This document shows positions 6,469 through 16,053 of a stretch of DNA of 55,444 bases, piece after piece; the stretch's first letter is position 1, and each line of letters opens with the position of its first letter. The notes below the pieces were generated by a model, which saw only the letters and a list, made by a program, of their open reading frames with translations, was not told the DNA's origin and ran no database searches. The stretch covers positions 1 to 55,444 of IMG/VR virus record IMGVR_UViG_3300021247_000931. The stretch is one strand, 5' to 3'. The DNA comes from a virus. Made by a program: the position numbers and the translations under genes.

Positions 6469-7815
6469 TCAAGTAATTATGTAGAGAGTGGTTGGGCTGG
6501 GGGTGGTTAATAGGTTATAGTCGGCCTGAGTGATAGCCACGATGGCATCTACTCCAGAGCCATTTGGAATGCAGGCAGCCCTGGCTCGCGCGGGGCTAAA
6601 ATATAAGTTGCCAGAACCCTCCGGCACGGCATCGGTCGATCCGGGACTGGACGAGATCTCAATGTAGCTCGAACCGCCCCATCGGTAAATCTTCCCTGTG
6701 TCTATGACGGTGTAAATCTTTCCACCCTCACCAGTAGTAAGGAGCAAGGCCGATAAGGTGGGGTACTCAATAACGTCATCAACGTAGCTCGGCAAAAGTG
6801 ATGCCGGAATCTTGTTGCTGCTGTCCAGAGTCGCATAATTCCCTGCCGCCTGCTTGCCATCCAGAACCGACTGAAAGCCGCTAATGGCCGAGGATACCCA
6901 GGCCTGCGTGGCATACCCTAAAAGGGTAGAGGAGAGTGCCGATACCGCCCTAGCTGCGCTGAAATAAAGATTAACACTCCCCTCCGGCACGGCATCGGTC
7001 GATCCGGGACTGGACGAGATCTCAATGTAGCTCGAACCGCCCCATCGGTAAATCTTCCCTGTGTCTATGACGGTGTAAATCTTTCCACCCTCACCAGTAG
7101 TAAGGAGCAAGGCCGATAAGGTGGGGTACTCAATAACGTCATCAACGTAGCTCGGCAAAAGTGATGCCGGAATCTTGTTGCTGCTGTCCAGCGTCGCATA
7201 ATTCCCTGCGGCCTGCTTGCCATCTAAGGCAGACTGTATCGCGGCAATGGCCGAGGAGATGGCAGCGGCCACAGAGGAGGTTGTCGCAAAACTCCGCACC
7301 GACACCCAGGCAGCGATAGCTTGGAAAGTCGAGAGAGGAGTCATCCACTTGGAATTATTCTGCCCGGCTTCTGCCTCGGCGCGATTCGCCTTAGGGTCTT
7401 CGTTGGCTGTAGGTGTGCCCTCCTCGCCAGTAATAATCGTCTTGGCAATGACTACCGGAATCGATGCGCTATAGAATCTGTACCCTCCATAGTGCCACTC
7501 AACTTCCAGGAATGCAGGAATTGAGTTGGTGGAGCCGAGTGCGGTAAGGATGGCCTCCGTATTGAAGTTCAGATCAAAGGTGTAAACAGCAGTGCTTCCA
7601 ATTCCGCTTTTGCTCCACGAGGAGGACTGCGAAAGAAACTCTGCATCAGAAGGGTTTCTTTTAATGCCAATGCGACCGGACGCATCCATCGGTAAATCAA
7701 CAAAATTCGTGCCGCTGAGAAATGAAACCTCAACGGGAACAAGATCTAGGCTTTTGAAAACAAGATCAGCCCCACCGACCTTCTGTTTTGTCTCAAGATT
7801 GATTGTCAGTTTCAT
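6469..7815 (-). CDS. Baseplate/tail fibre protein with duplicated module
   Basis: 448 residues from the ATG at 7815. An earlier non-ATG start at 7860 would overlap the upstream gene by 68 bp. The N-terminal ~140 residues (KLTINLETKQKVGGADLVFK) resemble baseplate-attachment domains. The rest holds two nearly identical modules (GKQAAGNYATLDSSNKIPAS, PSYVDDVIEYPTLSALLLTT, GEGGKIYTVIDTGKIYRWGG, then STDAVPEGS and NLYFS), a pattern common in siphovirus upper-baseplate and fibre proteins. It ends soon after the second copy (VDAIVAITQADYNLL). Likely part of the adsorption apparatus together with the PATR protein downstream. Confidence 0.75.
   Translation of the reverse strand: MKLTINLETKQKVGGADLVFKSLDLVPVEVSFLSGTNFVDLPMDASGRIGIKRNPSDAEFLSQSSSWSKSGIGSTAVYTFDLNFNTEAILTALGSTNSIPAFLEVEWHYGGYRFYSASIPVVIAKTIITGEEGTPTANEDPKANRAEAEAGQNNSKWMTPLSTFQAIAAWVSVRSFATTSSVAAAISSAIAAIQSALDGKQAAGNYATLDSSNKIPASLLPSYVDDVIEYPTLSALLLTTGEGGKIYTVIDTGKIYRWGGSSYIEISSSPGSTDAVPEGSVNLYFSAARAVSALSSTLLGYATQAWVSSAISGFQSVLDGKQAAGNYATLDSSNKIPASLLPSYVDDVIEYPTLSALLLTTGEGGKIYTVIDTGKIYRWGGSSYIEISSSPGSTDAVPEGSGNLYFSPARARAACIPNGSGVDAIVAITQADYNLLTTPSPTTLYIIT
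6617..6861. repeat. Direct repeat copy 1 (245 bp) inside fibre gene
   Basis: A 245-base segment repeated at 6980-7224 (offset 363) with only about two mismatches by eye (in GTCCAGAGTCGC versus GTCCAGCGTCGC, and CCTGCCGCC versus CCTGCGGCC). It encodes the module from GKQAAGNYATL to the PEGS motif. Near-identity of the DNA, not just the protein, indicates a recent duplication or ongoing homogenisation. Confidence 0.9.
6980..7224. repeat. Direct repeat copy 2 (245 bp) inside fibre gene
   Basis: Partner of the repeat at 6617-6861, encoding the N-terminal-most copy of the module. The sequence between the copies differs from both flanks (TLLGYATQAWVSSAISGFQS linker), so the duplicated unit is about 121 codons, of which roughly 82 are nearly identical. 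Confidence 0.9.
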
Positions 7816-8224
7816 CACCCGATACGCGGGCGTCAACAGAGAGCCACTTTGGCGGGTCAAGAGGACACCGCGCCGTTGCCAAGCGAAGCTTGGCCTGCGT
7901 CGAGCAGCCTGGGCATTTCAGGCATTTCCCGGTGCCAGAGAACCCTGAAGGGTCCCAGAATCCGCATGATTTGCATAGGTCGAGGCGAGCCTGAAACTGA
8001 TCATCGGAAACAGTTTGAAACCCCGAAGATGCCCAGTCGATCATAGCGGACCCAAAAGACTGAACCTTTTCGAGCAAAGAAGGGTCTTCAAGTGACTTAA
8101 GGGATTCCTCTAGCAGCTCCTCATGACAGAGATCAGGTTTTGAGAAAGATAACTCCATGTAAACAGCGGCGATTTGCTCGGCTGAAAACTCACCAATCGC
8201 CTTGAATGTGTATTCGGTTTGCAT
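7793..8224 (-). CDS. Tail-module protein with cysteine-rich C terminus
   Basis: 143 residues, family not recognised. The N-terminal two thirds are acidic and helical. The C-terminal part carries six closely spaced cysteines (LCKSCGFWDP, GKCLKCPGCSTQ, TARCPLDPPKW), consistent with one or two zinc knots. Similar small Cys-rich proteins ending in RCPLDPPKW-like sequence accompany fibre genes in other phages as far as I recall. The start overlaps the previous stop (TGATG), so it is translationally coupled to the large upstream gene. It may be a fibre assembly factor or a small tail component. Confidence 0.65.
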   Translation of the reverse strand: MQTEYTFKAIGEFSAEQIAAVYMELSFSKPDLCHEELLEESLKSLEDPSLLEKVQSFGSAMIDWASSGFQTVSDDQFQARLDLCKSCGFWDPSGFSGTGKCLKCPGCSTQAKLRLATARCPLDPPKWLSVDARVSGDETDNQS

Positions 8225-10302
8225 CAGATGAAATAAAATGTAATGTAAGCGTTTCTTAGGGCCGTCGGTGCGCCACAGTTGCTTGAGGAAATGCTGTATT
8301 CGACTCCAATCCGACGTGTAGATGAATCAGTAATGACGGCCACCGGAACAGGAGAAGATATTGTGGTGATCCTGCCGCTGGGGCAGTCTTTGTTGTTTTT
8401 CAACAACACTCCACCAACCGTTCCATAATCATCGAGACCGCCCTGGAATGTTGCCGCGGGCTTGGCGTATTTTAGGCATCCATTCCAAACGTCTTCAGGA
8501 AACGCGTCACTCCACATTGTCCCAGACAAAGAAAGATCGCGGGTGCTGTCATTGAATAGCTTGATCTGCTGGATGCAGTTGTAGCAAAGCGGAGGCGCCG
8601 GAACAACGATAGGCTGGCTCCAATCGCCATAAGTGGATCCCGCAGCCCTGACTCTCGCTGCAAAAGTAAAACTTCCACTGCCAGGAGCGCACCATTTCCT
8701 TATTCTGAAATCTTGGCACTGGCCCGGAAACAACCTGAAAGTACCTACATTATATACCTCAACAAGATAAGCTGTATATCCACGGCCTCCAACAGCAGTA
8801 TCAATCGTTGTTCCAAGGCAAACTGATCCAACAAATGTTGCTTTTGTAATGTTCTTATTTGGAGGTAAGTCTAAACATGTGTCAGTGGTCATTACCCAAG
8901 TCAAAGATGCCTGCGGTGGGATAATTGGGTCTGGAAGCCCGCCAGGGCCTCCAGTTCCGGTTCCGCCACCTCCGCCACCGCCACCCGTGCCGCCACCGCC
9001 ACCCGTGCCGCCACCGCCGACACCCCCCCCATCACCCGCCGGGGGATCTGGAGTAAGCGGATCATCAATCGGCGGATCTACAGGGGGAAGAGGCGGAAGA
9101 GGCGGGTCAACCACTGGCGGCGGATTCTTCCTTTGAATTGTGTTATCAACAGTCGTGGTAACCTTATTTCCTAGAAAATCGGTAACTGTAATTTTGTAAA
9201 TATCTTTATTAGCAAGAATCCTAAAACTCCAATTGCCTGTTTCATCAGATGTGGCCGAACCGCTTAATGCGTTCCATTGAATATTAATGGTGGTTCCAGG
9301 CCATGAAGTTCCCCTTAAAATAATAGAATCGCCAGAAAGCACCGCATCCAACGTCGCGTAAGTTAAGCTTGCTTCCCAAGATCCAAGAAATCTTCCAACA
9401 AGGTTCTGCTCATCGCCTATGATCAAGATCCACGCGCCAGTTGTATCCGTGATGGGGTTTTTAGCGGAGTTGCTTTGAGTTGCCTTGTAGAAAGTAAGAT
9501 CCGATACTTGCACCACATCTCCGAGCGCGTAAGTTGAGGAAGGAGACCATTGGGAATACTCAGCCCAATACGCGTCAGCGCCTCCTGAGAACCGTGTTGC
9601 GGTTCCAACCGTAAGCCCCGCCCCAGCCGTGGAGATCGCCGGGGTAAATGCGTTGAAAGAAGCGCCGGGTGGAGAGGTGATCGTAACCGTGGAACCTGCG
9701 GCAGTAGCCGTGTATCCACTGCCAATCGCCGCTGCGATAGCGGTTGCCGTGGCAGTCGTAGTCGAGGTCCCGGCAACTGTGCCGGAAAGCACGTTCAAGC
9801 CATTGATAGCGACCGCCGTGACCGATCCTGTCGTCGCAGAAGCCGTGACGGTGAACAAGGCGGTTGCCGCAGTATTGGTTGCATTCGGATCTTGTCCGAT
9901 AGACGGCCTAAGCGCTACATGGGTGCCTCCAGGAACAAGGAGGCTTGCTGTAATTTTAAGCGCATATTGATCAGGCGCCCCATCACTTGTCCAGTCCGTG
10001 GAAAGATAGTCGTCATGAGCAAAATCCACCGCGCTACCCGGGATGGACCCTCCGGATGATCCAACTACTTTTCCTTGGATCAATCCAAGAGATACCGCTG
10101 AACCAGCTAGGTGTTTCTCGAATGGATTATCATATAATGGAGGTTGATTTGCCCTGATAACTGACTCTAGGGCAATCCAACACCCGGAGACATTGGCAAT
10201 CCATCCTTTAGGCCAAGATCCCCTGCGAATAGGACATGCGGCATACCTGGCACGAGCCCAGGGATGTCTTCCTGAAAGATCTGCCGCCAACAGTTTGATC
10301 AT
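8224..10302 (-). CDS. Large tail protein with Ig-like/CBM-like domains and Gly-Pro linker
   Basis: 692 residues. The first ~90 form an unrecognised head-proximal domain. Residues ~140-250 are Ala/Thr-rich beta structure (TVTASATTGSVTAVAINGLN, GSTVTITSPPGASFNAFTPA). Near 250 is a carbohydrate-binding-like motif (YSQWSPSSTYALGDVVQVSD, LTFYKATQSNSAKNP). Next is an Ig-like domain (TSWPGTTINIQWNALSGSAT), a Pro-rich then Gly-rich flexible linker, and a C-terminal beta domain. This is typical of receptor-binding tail proteins that bind sugars. It overlaps both neighbours by a few bases (ATGA and TGATG). Confidence 0.75.
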   Translation of the reverse strand: MIKLLAADLSGRHPWARARYAACPIRRGSWPKGWIANVSGCWIALESVIRANQPPLYDNPFEKHLAGSAVSLGLIQGKVVGSSGGSIPGSAVDFAHDDYLSTDWTSDGAPDQYALKITASLLVPGGTHVALRPSIGQDPNATNTAATALFTVTASATTGSVTAVAINGLNVLSGTVAGTSTTTATATAIAAAIGSGYTATAAGSTVTITSPPGASFNAFTPAISTAGAGLTVGTATRFSGGADAYWAEYSQWSPSSTYALGDVVQVSDLTFYKATQSNSAKNPITDTTGAWILIIGDEQNLVGRFLGSWEASLTYATLDAVLSGDSIILRGTSWPGTTINIQWNALSGSATSDETGNWSFRILANKDIYKITVTDFLGNKVTTTVDNTIQRKNPPPVVDPPLPPLPPVDPPIDDPLTPDPPAGDGGGVGGGGTGGGGGTGGGGGGGGTGTGGPGGLPDPIIPPQASLTWVMTTDTCLDLPPNKNITKATFVGSVCLGTTIDTAVGGRGYTAYLVEVYNVGTFRLFPGQCQDFRIRKWCAPGSGSFTFAARVRAAGSTYGDWSQPIVVPAPPLCYNCIQQIKLFNDSTRDLSLSGTMWSDAFPEDVWNGCLKYAKPAATFQGGLDDYGTVGGVLLKNNKDCPSGRITTISSPVPVAVITDSSTRRIGVEYSISSSNCGAPTALRNAYITFYFI
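8935..9135. repeat. Low-complexity Gly/Pro-coding repeat
   Basis: On the plus strand this is a GCCACC-type repeat with units close to GCCACCGCCACCCGTGCC. On the coding (minus) strand it gives a run of Gly broken by Thr and Val, preceded by a Pro/Asp-rich stretch (NPPPVVDPPLPPLPPVDPP). It forms a flexible tether between the Ig-like part and the terminal domain of the tail protein, and is a likely slippage site. Confidence 0.85.
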
Positions 10303-12350
10303 ACATCAAGAATGTTCCTAGTGATTTTCACAGGAAGGCTCTGGCTGATTTTTTTCAAAGTTCGTTGAACCCCCCTTGAGGATTGTTGGTGGATAAATCG
10401 GAACTCAGCGACGGCATTCAAGATCACTCCATCAGGGGAGACAACCGATGGCTCATCCTCAAAAAAGCTGTCAAAAACATCTCCGCGGCAACTCACTTTG
10501 AGTTCGTAGTGCCTGTCTGAAACATCACCAAGCATAACGTATTCTCCTCCTGTACGGCAGAGCACATCCTCCCCCGATGCGGAGCGCAGCACAAATTCAA
10601 GATCGACGAGATCTGGCACAACCAAAACGCCTTTTGGGTCATAAAATGCAACATTGAAGAGCAAATCAGTATCCGTTTTGAGATCCATGGGGAAAGCAGG
10701 AGAAAGCAACTTGCCGGTAGCTGTATCGATCTTTACCTCGATGGAGCTGAGGTTGTTCCAAGCTCCAGTGAAAATGGAAATTGGTATTTCCATGGCATCG
10801 CTGATTCCCCGGTCATTGCTTGCCCGCACGGTGGCCACCCAGACGCCCTGGACAAGAACAGTTCCCCCAATGGCCCCCGTCTTGCTATCGGAGGTGATCC
10901 CCGGGGGAAGGTTTTGCCAAGTCCATGAGGTTGGAGAATTGGAGGCATTTGGCTGAAAGATCCAAGGCTCCCCGATAGGGTAATCCAGAACGCTAGATGT
11001 ATTGCTAATGGAGGGCCTGCCGTAACCGAAACCCGTCGATAGAAATGATGTAGTGACTTCAGGTGCCGCAAAGTAGTTTGTGTTCCCCGATTGGTTTGCC
11101 GCCAAAACAATTTGACCAGGACCGGATAAAGTAACGGTATTCCCGCTAATCGTGGCTGGTCCGCTTTTAACCGTAACCGCGACTGTAAGCCCAGCCGAGG
11201 ATGTTGGCCTCGTAATGGTGACAGATGTGCCAGACTGGTCGGGTATCGATGAAAATCCTGTGATTTGCTGTGTCGCCCGCTGGATGAAAAAAGATGTCGT
11301 CGAGGAGGCGGGTGAATAGCCGCTATTTCCTGCTTGAGTTGCAGAGAGTGTAACAGATCCCGCGCCCGTAATGCTGATGATATTGCCGCTAATGCTGGCA
11401 GGACCGCTCTTAACAGTAACTGTTACCGGAAGACCGGAAGAGGCTGTAGGCGGGACAATAGTAAAGGATAGGCCCGGCGAATAAGTCCTAGTTGGAATAT
11501 CGTTCCAATCAGAAATCGACTGGCCAGCCTTAACATTAAAAGAGGTTGTTACTTCAGCCGCTGGGGAATAGGTAGTATCGCCGCCCTGATTGGCTGCAAG
11601 AACAACAGTTCCGGACCCGTTGAGGGTCACTGTGTTTCCGATAATTGATGCCGGACCACTTTTGACTGAAACAGTAACGGGAAGACCCGAGGAAGATTTT
11701 GGAGGCGAAATAATAAGGGTCGCCCCAGAGGTGTATGCTTGATCCGAAATTGGAACCCATGAAGAAATTTGCTGTAAGTATGAACCAACCTCAACAGCAA
11801 TAGGCGGCCATTCAATACTTCCGCTTGGCCGAGTAAATTCTGACCTGGTGTTTGTCCAGAAATTCAGAAGATTTGATGAAAATGTTCCAGATGGACGAGG
11901 AAGTATAATATCCTTGCTCGCAGCTACCGGAACTAGGGCAGGAACAGGAGTGCCAGTGCCGTCTTGTCGCGAGTAATATATTAAACCGCTAACACCCGAC
12001 TTGGTTGATATATTATTGCTAAATATTGGAAGGTCTTTTGCAAGCAATCCAATCATTTGCAATGGATCCGCGAGGCAAGAAACAGAGAGCGTGCTAAACT
12101 TAATGTAGCAATAAGCCCCAGACCAAGCAACATTCTGATACCAGAAAACAACCCTCTTAACTTCATTTGCAGCAAATTGAAGCTGCAGTTCAGGGCCAAG
12201 TTGAGTAAATTCTGACCCATCGACCGAATAGTTAATTACATCATCTACACTTGTATTTGAAAGTGTATAAGTACCAGCCGTGGTTGCTTTTAGGTAAACT
12301 GGAATGACTGCAGTAAATATCGTTCCCCCATTGATTGATGTAGTTGCCAT
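10299..12350 (-). CDS. Tail protein with tandem bacterial-surface-type beta repeats
   Basis: 683 residues. The N-terminal ~180 form a unique domain. Then come about three copies of a ~90-residue repeat of the kind seen in bacterial surface proteins (YTSGATLIISPPKSSSGLPV, TVSVKSGPASIIGNTVTLNG, SGTVVLAANQGGDTTYSPAA), followed by a putative-Ig (He_PIG) domain (WTWQNLPPGITSDSKTGAIG) and a ~130-residue beta domain at the C terminus. These repeats are common in Verrucomicrobiota and Planctomycetota surface proteins, so the phage may have taken them from a host. Likely a tail tip or fibre component. ATGA overlap with the next gene. Confidence 0.75.
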   Translation of the reverse strand: MATTSINGGTIFTAVIPVYLKATTAGTYTLSNTSVDDVINYSVDGSEFTQLGPELQLQFAANEVKRVVFWYQNVAWSGAYCYIKFSTLSVSCLADPLQMIGLLAKDLPIFSNNISTKSGVSGLIYYSRQDGTGTPVPALVPVAASKDIILPRPSGTFSSNLLNFWTNTRSEFTRPSGSIEWPPIAVEVGSYLQQISSWVPISDQAYTSGATLIISPPKSSSGLPVTVSVKSGPASIIGNTVTLNGSGTVVLAANQGGDTTYSPAAEVTTSFNVKAGQSISDWNDIPTRTYSPGLSFTIVPPTASSGLPVTVTVKSGPASISGNIISITGAGSVTLSATQAGNSGYSPASSTTSFFIQRATQQITGFSSIPDQSGTSVTITRPTSSAGLTVAVTVKSGPATISGNTVTLSGPGQIVLAANQSGNTNYFAAPEVTTSFLSTGFGYGRPSISNTSSVLDYPIGEPWIFQPNASNSPTSWTWQNLPPGITSDSKTGAIGGTVLVQGVWVATVRASNDRGISDAMEIPISIFTGAWNNLSSIEVKIDTATGKLLSPAFPMDLKTDTDLLFNVAFYDPKGVLVVPDLVDLEFVLRSASGEDVLCRTGGEYVMLGDVSDRHYELKVSCRGDVFDSFFEDEPSVVSPDGVILNAVAEFRFIHQQSSRGVQRTLKKISQSLPVKITRNILDV

Positions 12351-12358
12351 GGCAGTGT

Positions 12359-13375
12359 TTATTTTAGGATAGGATCGGTAATGACATAACCGACGTATCC
12401 CGAGAGATCGGTGACATCATCCTGAATATCGAAGTTTCCAAGGCGGACGCGCAGGATAAAATCATCCTGAGTTGGAGTTGTGCCTGGAATGATTTTGGTG
12501 GCCGAAGAATAAAGAAGCCTAGAGCCGGTAATGAAGTTTTCTGGGTCCCCTGTTTTTTGAAAAGTCAGCCCAAAATTGTGCGTTGTCGTCAGGTCGGTGA
12601 GAACCACTTGTTGATCGATAGCCGGAGGCAAAAATTCGTATTGCTGGATGTTCGGACCGATGGGTGCTGGCGATGTTTTGTTTCGGCGCTGACCAAACTC
12701 AAAGATCACATTCCAAACCACTGCGGTATTTGCGGCTACGGCCCGGAATGTGAATGCTCGACTAAGGGTAAAAAGACTTCCTGCTTTCAGTGATGCCCCC
12801 GTAAAGGAGGCAGAATATGCGATGCGCTCAAAATGTGCCGGATAGTAGGAGTTGGTGGAGTAGGTGTGGATCCATCCGGCCACTGCAGCCGAAGCATTGG
12901 TAATGAGATCTCCATTGGAATCCTTGAGCTGAAAGGTGTTTCCATCGATGTTCGCGATGGTGTAATCGGAGTCATTGAAGAAGCCAATGGGATTCACAAA
13001 ACCTGCTACCTTTGCGAGTTGGCCGTTGGCGATCCCGTTTTCCAAATTGATAGCCGTGAAAACTCCGTCCGACACATTGAAAACCGCTCTGGAGTTCCCC
13101 TTCTTATTGATCACCTTGTAGTAGAGCCAAGGATTGGTTCCGGCATACTCATTCGGGTAGAGGGGGCGATCCGGATAGTTTCCAGAGGCCGGAAGAATGA
13201 CAACATTTGCCGTATCGTTGCGAAGCACTAAATTCGACGCGGAGGGATTCGATGGAAGCACTCCATTCACAAGCACGGAACTCATAGGCGTAACCGTAGA
13301 GGTATGGATGGCATTGAGCAGGCCCAACCCGGGGCTTGGAAGCTGGGATAGCTTGGAAAGGTCGGTGATGAGCAT
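12359..13375 (-). CDS. Tail-module structural protein, family unknown
   Basis: 338 residues starting MLITDLSKLSQLPSPGLGLL. The composition is that of a beta-rich virion protein (VLVNGVLPSNPSASNLVLRN, YTIANIDGNTFQLKDSNGD). I recognise no domain. It lies between the 882-residue tip protein and the repeat protein and shares their orientation and short spacing (8 bp on each side), so a minor tail or adsorption role is likely. Confidence 0.7.
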   Translation of the reverse strand: MLITDLSKLSQLPSPGLGLLNAIHTSTVTPMSSVLVNGVLPSNPSASNLVLRNDTANVVILPASGNYPDRPLYPNEYAGTNPWLYYKVINKKGNSRAVFNVSDGVFTAINLENGIANGQLAKVAGFVNPIGFFNDSDYTIANIDGNTFQLKDSNGDLITNASAAVAGWIHTYSTNSYYPAHFERIAYSASFTGASLKAGSLFTLSRAFTFRAVAANTAVVWNVIFEFGQRRNKTSPAPIGPNIQQYEFLPPAIDQQVVLTDLTTTHNFGLTFQKTGDPENFITGSRLLYSSATKIIPGTTPTQDDFILRVRLGNFDIQDDVTDLSGYVGYVITDPILK

Positions 13376-13383
13376 AAAACTTC

Positions 13384-16032
13384 TTATCCGTTGGTGATGA
13401 CAATCTGGCTTGCCGGGATGACTAGGCCAAGTTGGCCCACGGGAACTTCAGAGCTGTCCACGTCAAATCTCGTCAGGTCAACAAGCAGCGCGAAATCCCC
13501 ATCTGGAACTGGTGCTCCATTGATCGCTTTTCCATAGATGGTTGCCGTGGAGTTGGATCCGTCGCGTTTTGCAGAAAGTGAGATTACTCGCTGCTCAGAC
13601 GAGGTGGAGAATCCAAGCGTGGTCTCAAAAAGGAGAGATGGCGCCCCCTCAATCAAGTCGCCAGAGATAGGAAACGCCTGCGCCCGTAGTCTGTAGGCAC
13701 ATCCGTTGTTAATTCCTTGCTTATCGAAAGTCGGCGTCAAGAGCATCGTGGTAATATTGAGATCCATCGACAGGATTGATCCCTCCGGGAACGTGGATTC
13801 AGTGATGAGAGTTCGGGATAGCTCCCGATCCATCTCAATGGGATACCAGAAGTCATCTCCTTGACTTGCAACGCCGTAATAGATTTTTCCATCGAAGGCG
13901 AAATTCGAGTTCGCGGCGGCGGTGAAGGCCCTTCTGCCAGACCCTCCCGGGAGGGAGATGTCGGTGATGGCGCGATAAACACCCGCCGAAGAGGGGATAG
14001 AAGAAATAGCGATCGGAGCCTCCTGTCGGGCGGAAGGCAAGCGGCGATACTTTCCATTGTTCATCGGGGGCCAATACATCGGCGCGGAGGAAGTGCCGAT
14101 GGCCGGTATCATGAACCGAGTAACAAGAGTCTTGTCGCGAGAGGCAGTAACGGCGGCCTGCGTGGTAGTCGTCTCCTTGACTTGCGCAGCAGCCGCGGCG
14201 GCGGCTGCCTTTGCCCCCTCGATCTGCGCTTGGATCTTGGCCAACTCTGCTTGTGCCTCTTGGGTCTGTTTCTGAAGATCGGTTCCAGGGATGACCGTAA
14301 TGGCCGGTGCTGCAGGAGGAGTTTGCCCAGCCGGGGCAGTCGTGACGATCTGAGCAGAGATGGATGGAACTGCCGGAGGCGTGACATCCCCCTCCTTGGG
14401 AATGATCGTGTTTTCCAGCGAAAGGTCTGGAAGAATTTCTCCAAAACTCGGGAAGACGCTGATTTGATCGGGCATATTTGTTGCCGCTGCGACCGAGGAT
14501 GTGGATGGAACGAGGTTTTCCAGATAGGCAATCCTCTTAGATAACTCGTTGAGTCGGTCTCCGAGATTCTCTACTTGCTCAATGGTATGGTTATGCGCCA
14601 GAAACCTGCTTATCGGGCCAGCCGTAGTTACGGCAACCGCAAGGGAGGCGAATTCGGGAGCCTCGGCGAAAATGAGTGTGAGGGAATTTAGATCGTTATG
14701 GATAACCTGATATTCCGAATCTCTATAAACCCTTCCTGAGGATTTGTTTTCACGAACAAGAATCGATGCCAGATTGTCGGTATTGAGATTGTGGGCAACA
14801 ACAAAACTCGTGGCGCTGCCATCCCCTAAAACCGTCGTGTAATTCTGCTGGCCGGTAATGATCTGATTAGGGGAAAAGGGAATGTACGTTTTACCGGAAG
14901 GTGGCTCCAACCACTCGATAGCTTGGGCTGTTTGGAATTCTTGACGAATCAAGGGCTCCGTCACCGTAACCGGCATGCTCCAGAGCTTTTTGCGAAAGGT
15001 GGCCGGAAGAGGCTGCCCCGGCAGCGGGGTAGAGACATAAAAATCCGCCTCTGCCTCAAACTGCAGGGTCCTGAGATTTTGGCCGCGCAAATACTCTTGA
15101 AGCGGAATCGTATCTAGGTTCAGAAAGATCGTCCAATCAGCAGGCGGGGCGGAATAAATGGGTACAAGCAACGGAGGCACATCCGTGCCCATGAAGCCTC
15201 CCGAGACTTCATTATACCCGTTAAAGGTGATATGGACATTGAAGCTCGTTGGGTTGGTGACCGTCACTGTATATCCAGGCCCCTTTGCCGCCCACATCTT
15301 GTTCAGATTTGCCTGAATCTGGGACGCCCCATCCGTGATGTCCATCAGGTCACTCTTGTAGATCCCATCGGTAAGTTGGAATGTCCCCTGAAAAGTTGGT
15401 GGAATGAAGAGATTCTGGATGGTGGGCCACATGGCCCCGCCGGAATCAGTTCCGCCATGTTGCAAGACACTAATGACGGGCGGTGGCGGAAGAATTTGCT
15501 CTCCTCCTGTAGTGAAAGCAAGGGGTGCCGCCTCAAACGTCATCTTGTATTTCAGGCGTCCGTTTGTGGTCTTCCCACGAAATGCTATGAACGAGGAAGG
15601 AACCAGGGCGTTTCCGGTCGATGTAATGGTGAAATCGGAACCATTGGCGCGGGAGATATAAATCCCCGTAGCGTCTTGCTCGCAGGAAAAGAGATTAGAA
15701 GAGACCAGGGCATTAAGGCTGTCCTGGACGCGCTTGCTATTTGCGGAATACGGAATATCAGCCGTAGTTCCCTCGGAAATTACCAGCCGATACTGGCCGG
15801 ACTCCACAGAGTAATCCTTAACCCCCAAACCACATCGGACCCCCGCGCATCGGTTTGAGTAAGCCGAGTCGAGAACATACCCTCCCGAGCCGTCGCCCGT
15901 AAGAAAACGAACCCCGATGTTTTGAACCCCTCCGGCAACAAAAGAAGGCCAGGTCATCGCCTCGCCGGTCTGATTGGAAAATACCCGAGATGACTGAAGA
16001 TCTACATAAACGATTTGGGCCGGATAGGACAT
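13384..16032 (-). CDS. Large tail tip/baseplate protein
   Basis: 882 residues from the ATG at 16032, giving 21 bases from the previous stop. A TTG at 16050 is the alternative. The N-terminal ~350 residues are beta-rich (TWPSFVAGGVQNIGVRFLTG). Near 390-470 is a domain common in phage fibre and tip proteins (LGDGSATSFVVAHNLNTDNL, then NDLNSLTLIFAEAPEFASLA). Next comes a Pro-rich linker and an Ala/Gln coiled coil near 600-640 (IQAQIEGAKAAAAAAAAQVK), then a C-terminal beta domain. Size and position between the small conserved tail genes and the adsorption genes suggest a hub or central tip. Confidence 0.7.
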   Translation of the reverse strand: MSYPAQIVYVDLQSSRVFSNQTGEAMTWPSFVAGGVQNIGVRFLTGDGSGGYVLDSAYSNRCAGVRCGLGVKDYSVESGQYRLVISEGTTADIPYSANSKRVQDSLNALVSSNLFSCEQDATGIYISRANGSDFTITSTGNALVPSSFIAFRGKTTNGRLKYKMTFEAAPLAFTTGGEQILPPPPVISVLQHGGTDSGGAMWPTIQNLFIPPTFQGTFQLTDGIYKSDLMDITDGASQIQANLNKMWAAKGPGYTVTVTNPTSFNVHITFNGYNEVSGGFMGTDVPPLLVPIYSAPPADWTIFLNLDTIPLQEYLRGQNLRTLQFEAEADFYVSTPLPGQPLPATFRKKLWSMPVTVTEPLIRQEFQTAQAIEWLEPPSGKTYIPFSPNQIITGQQNYTTVLGDGSATSFVVAHNLNTDNLASILVRENKSSGRVYRDSEYQVIHNDLNSLTLIFAEAPEFASLAVAVTTAGPISRFLAHNHTIEQVENLGDRLNELSKRIAYLENLVPSTSSVAAATNMPDQISVFPSFGEILPDLSLENTIIPKEGDVTPPAVPSISAQIVTTAPAGQTPPAAPAITVIPGTDLQKQTQEAQAELAKIQAQIEGAKAAAAAAAAQVKETTTTQAAVTASRDKTLVTRFMIPAIGTSSAPMYWPPMNNGKYRRLPSARQEAPIAISSIPSSAGVYRAITDISLPGGSGRRAFTAAANSNFAFDGKIYYGVASQGDDFWYPIEMDRELSRTLITESTFPEGSILSMDLNITTMLLTPTFDKQGINNGCAYRLRAQAFPISGDLIEGAPSLLFETTLGFSTSSEQRVISLSAKRDGSNSTATIYGKAINGAPVPDGDFALLVDLTRFDVDSSEVPVGQLGLVIPASQIVITNG

Positions 16033-16053
16033 ACCTATCCGTTTTGGCAATCG

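Noticed and set aside
8849-9136. 95-codon plus-strand Pro-rich frame
   Set aside because: It is the reverse complement of the Gly-rich tether in the tail protein and has no independent support.
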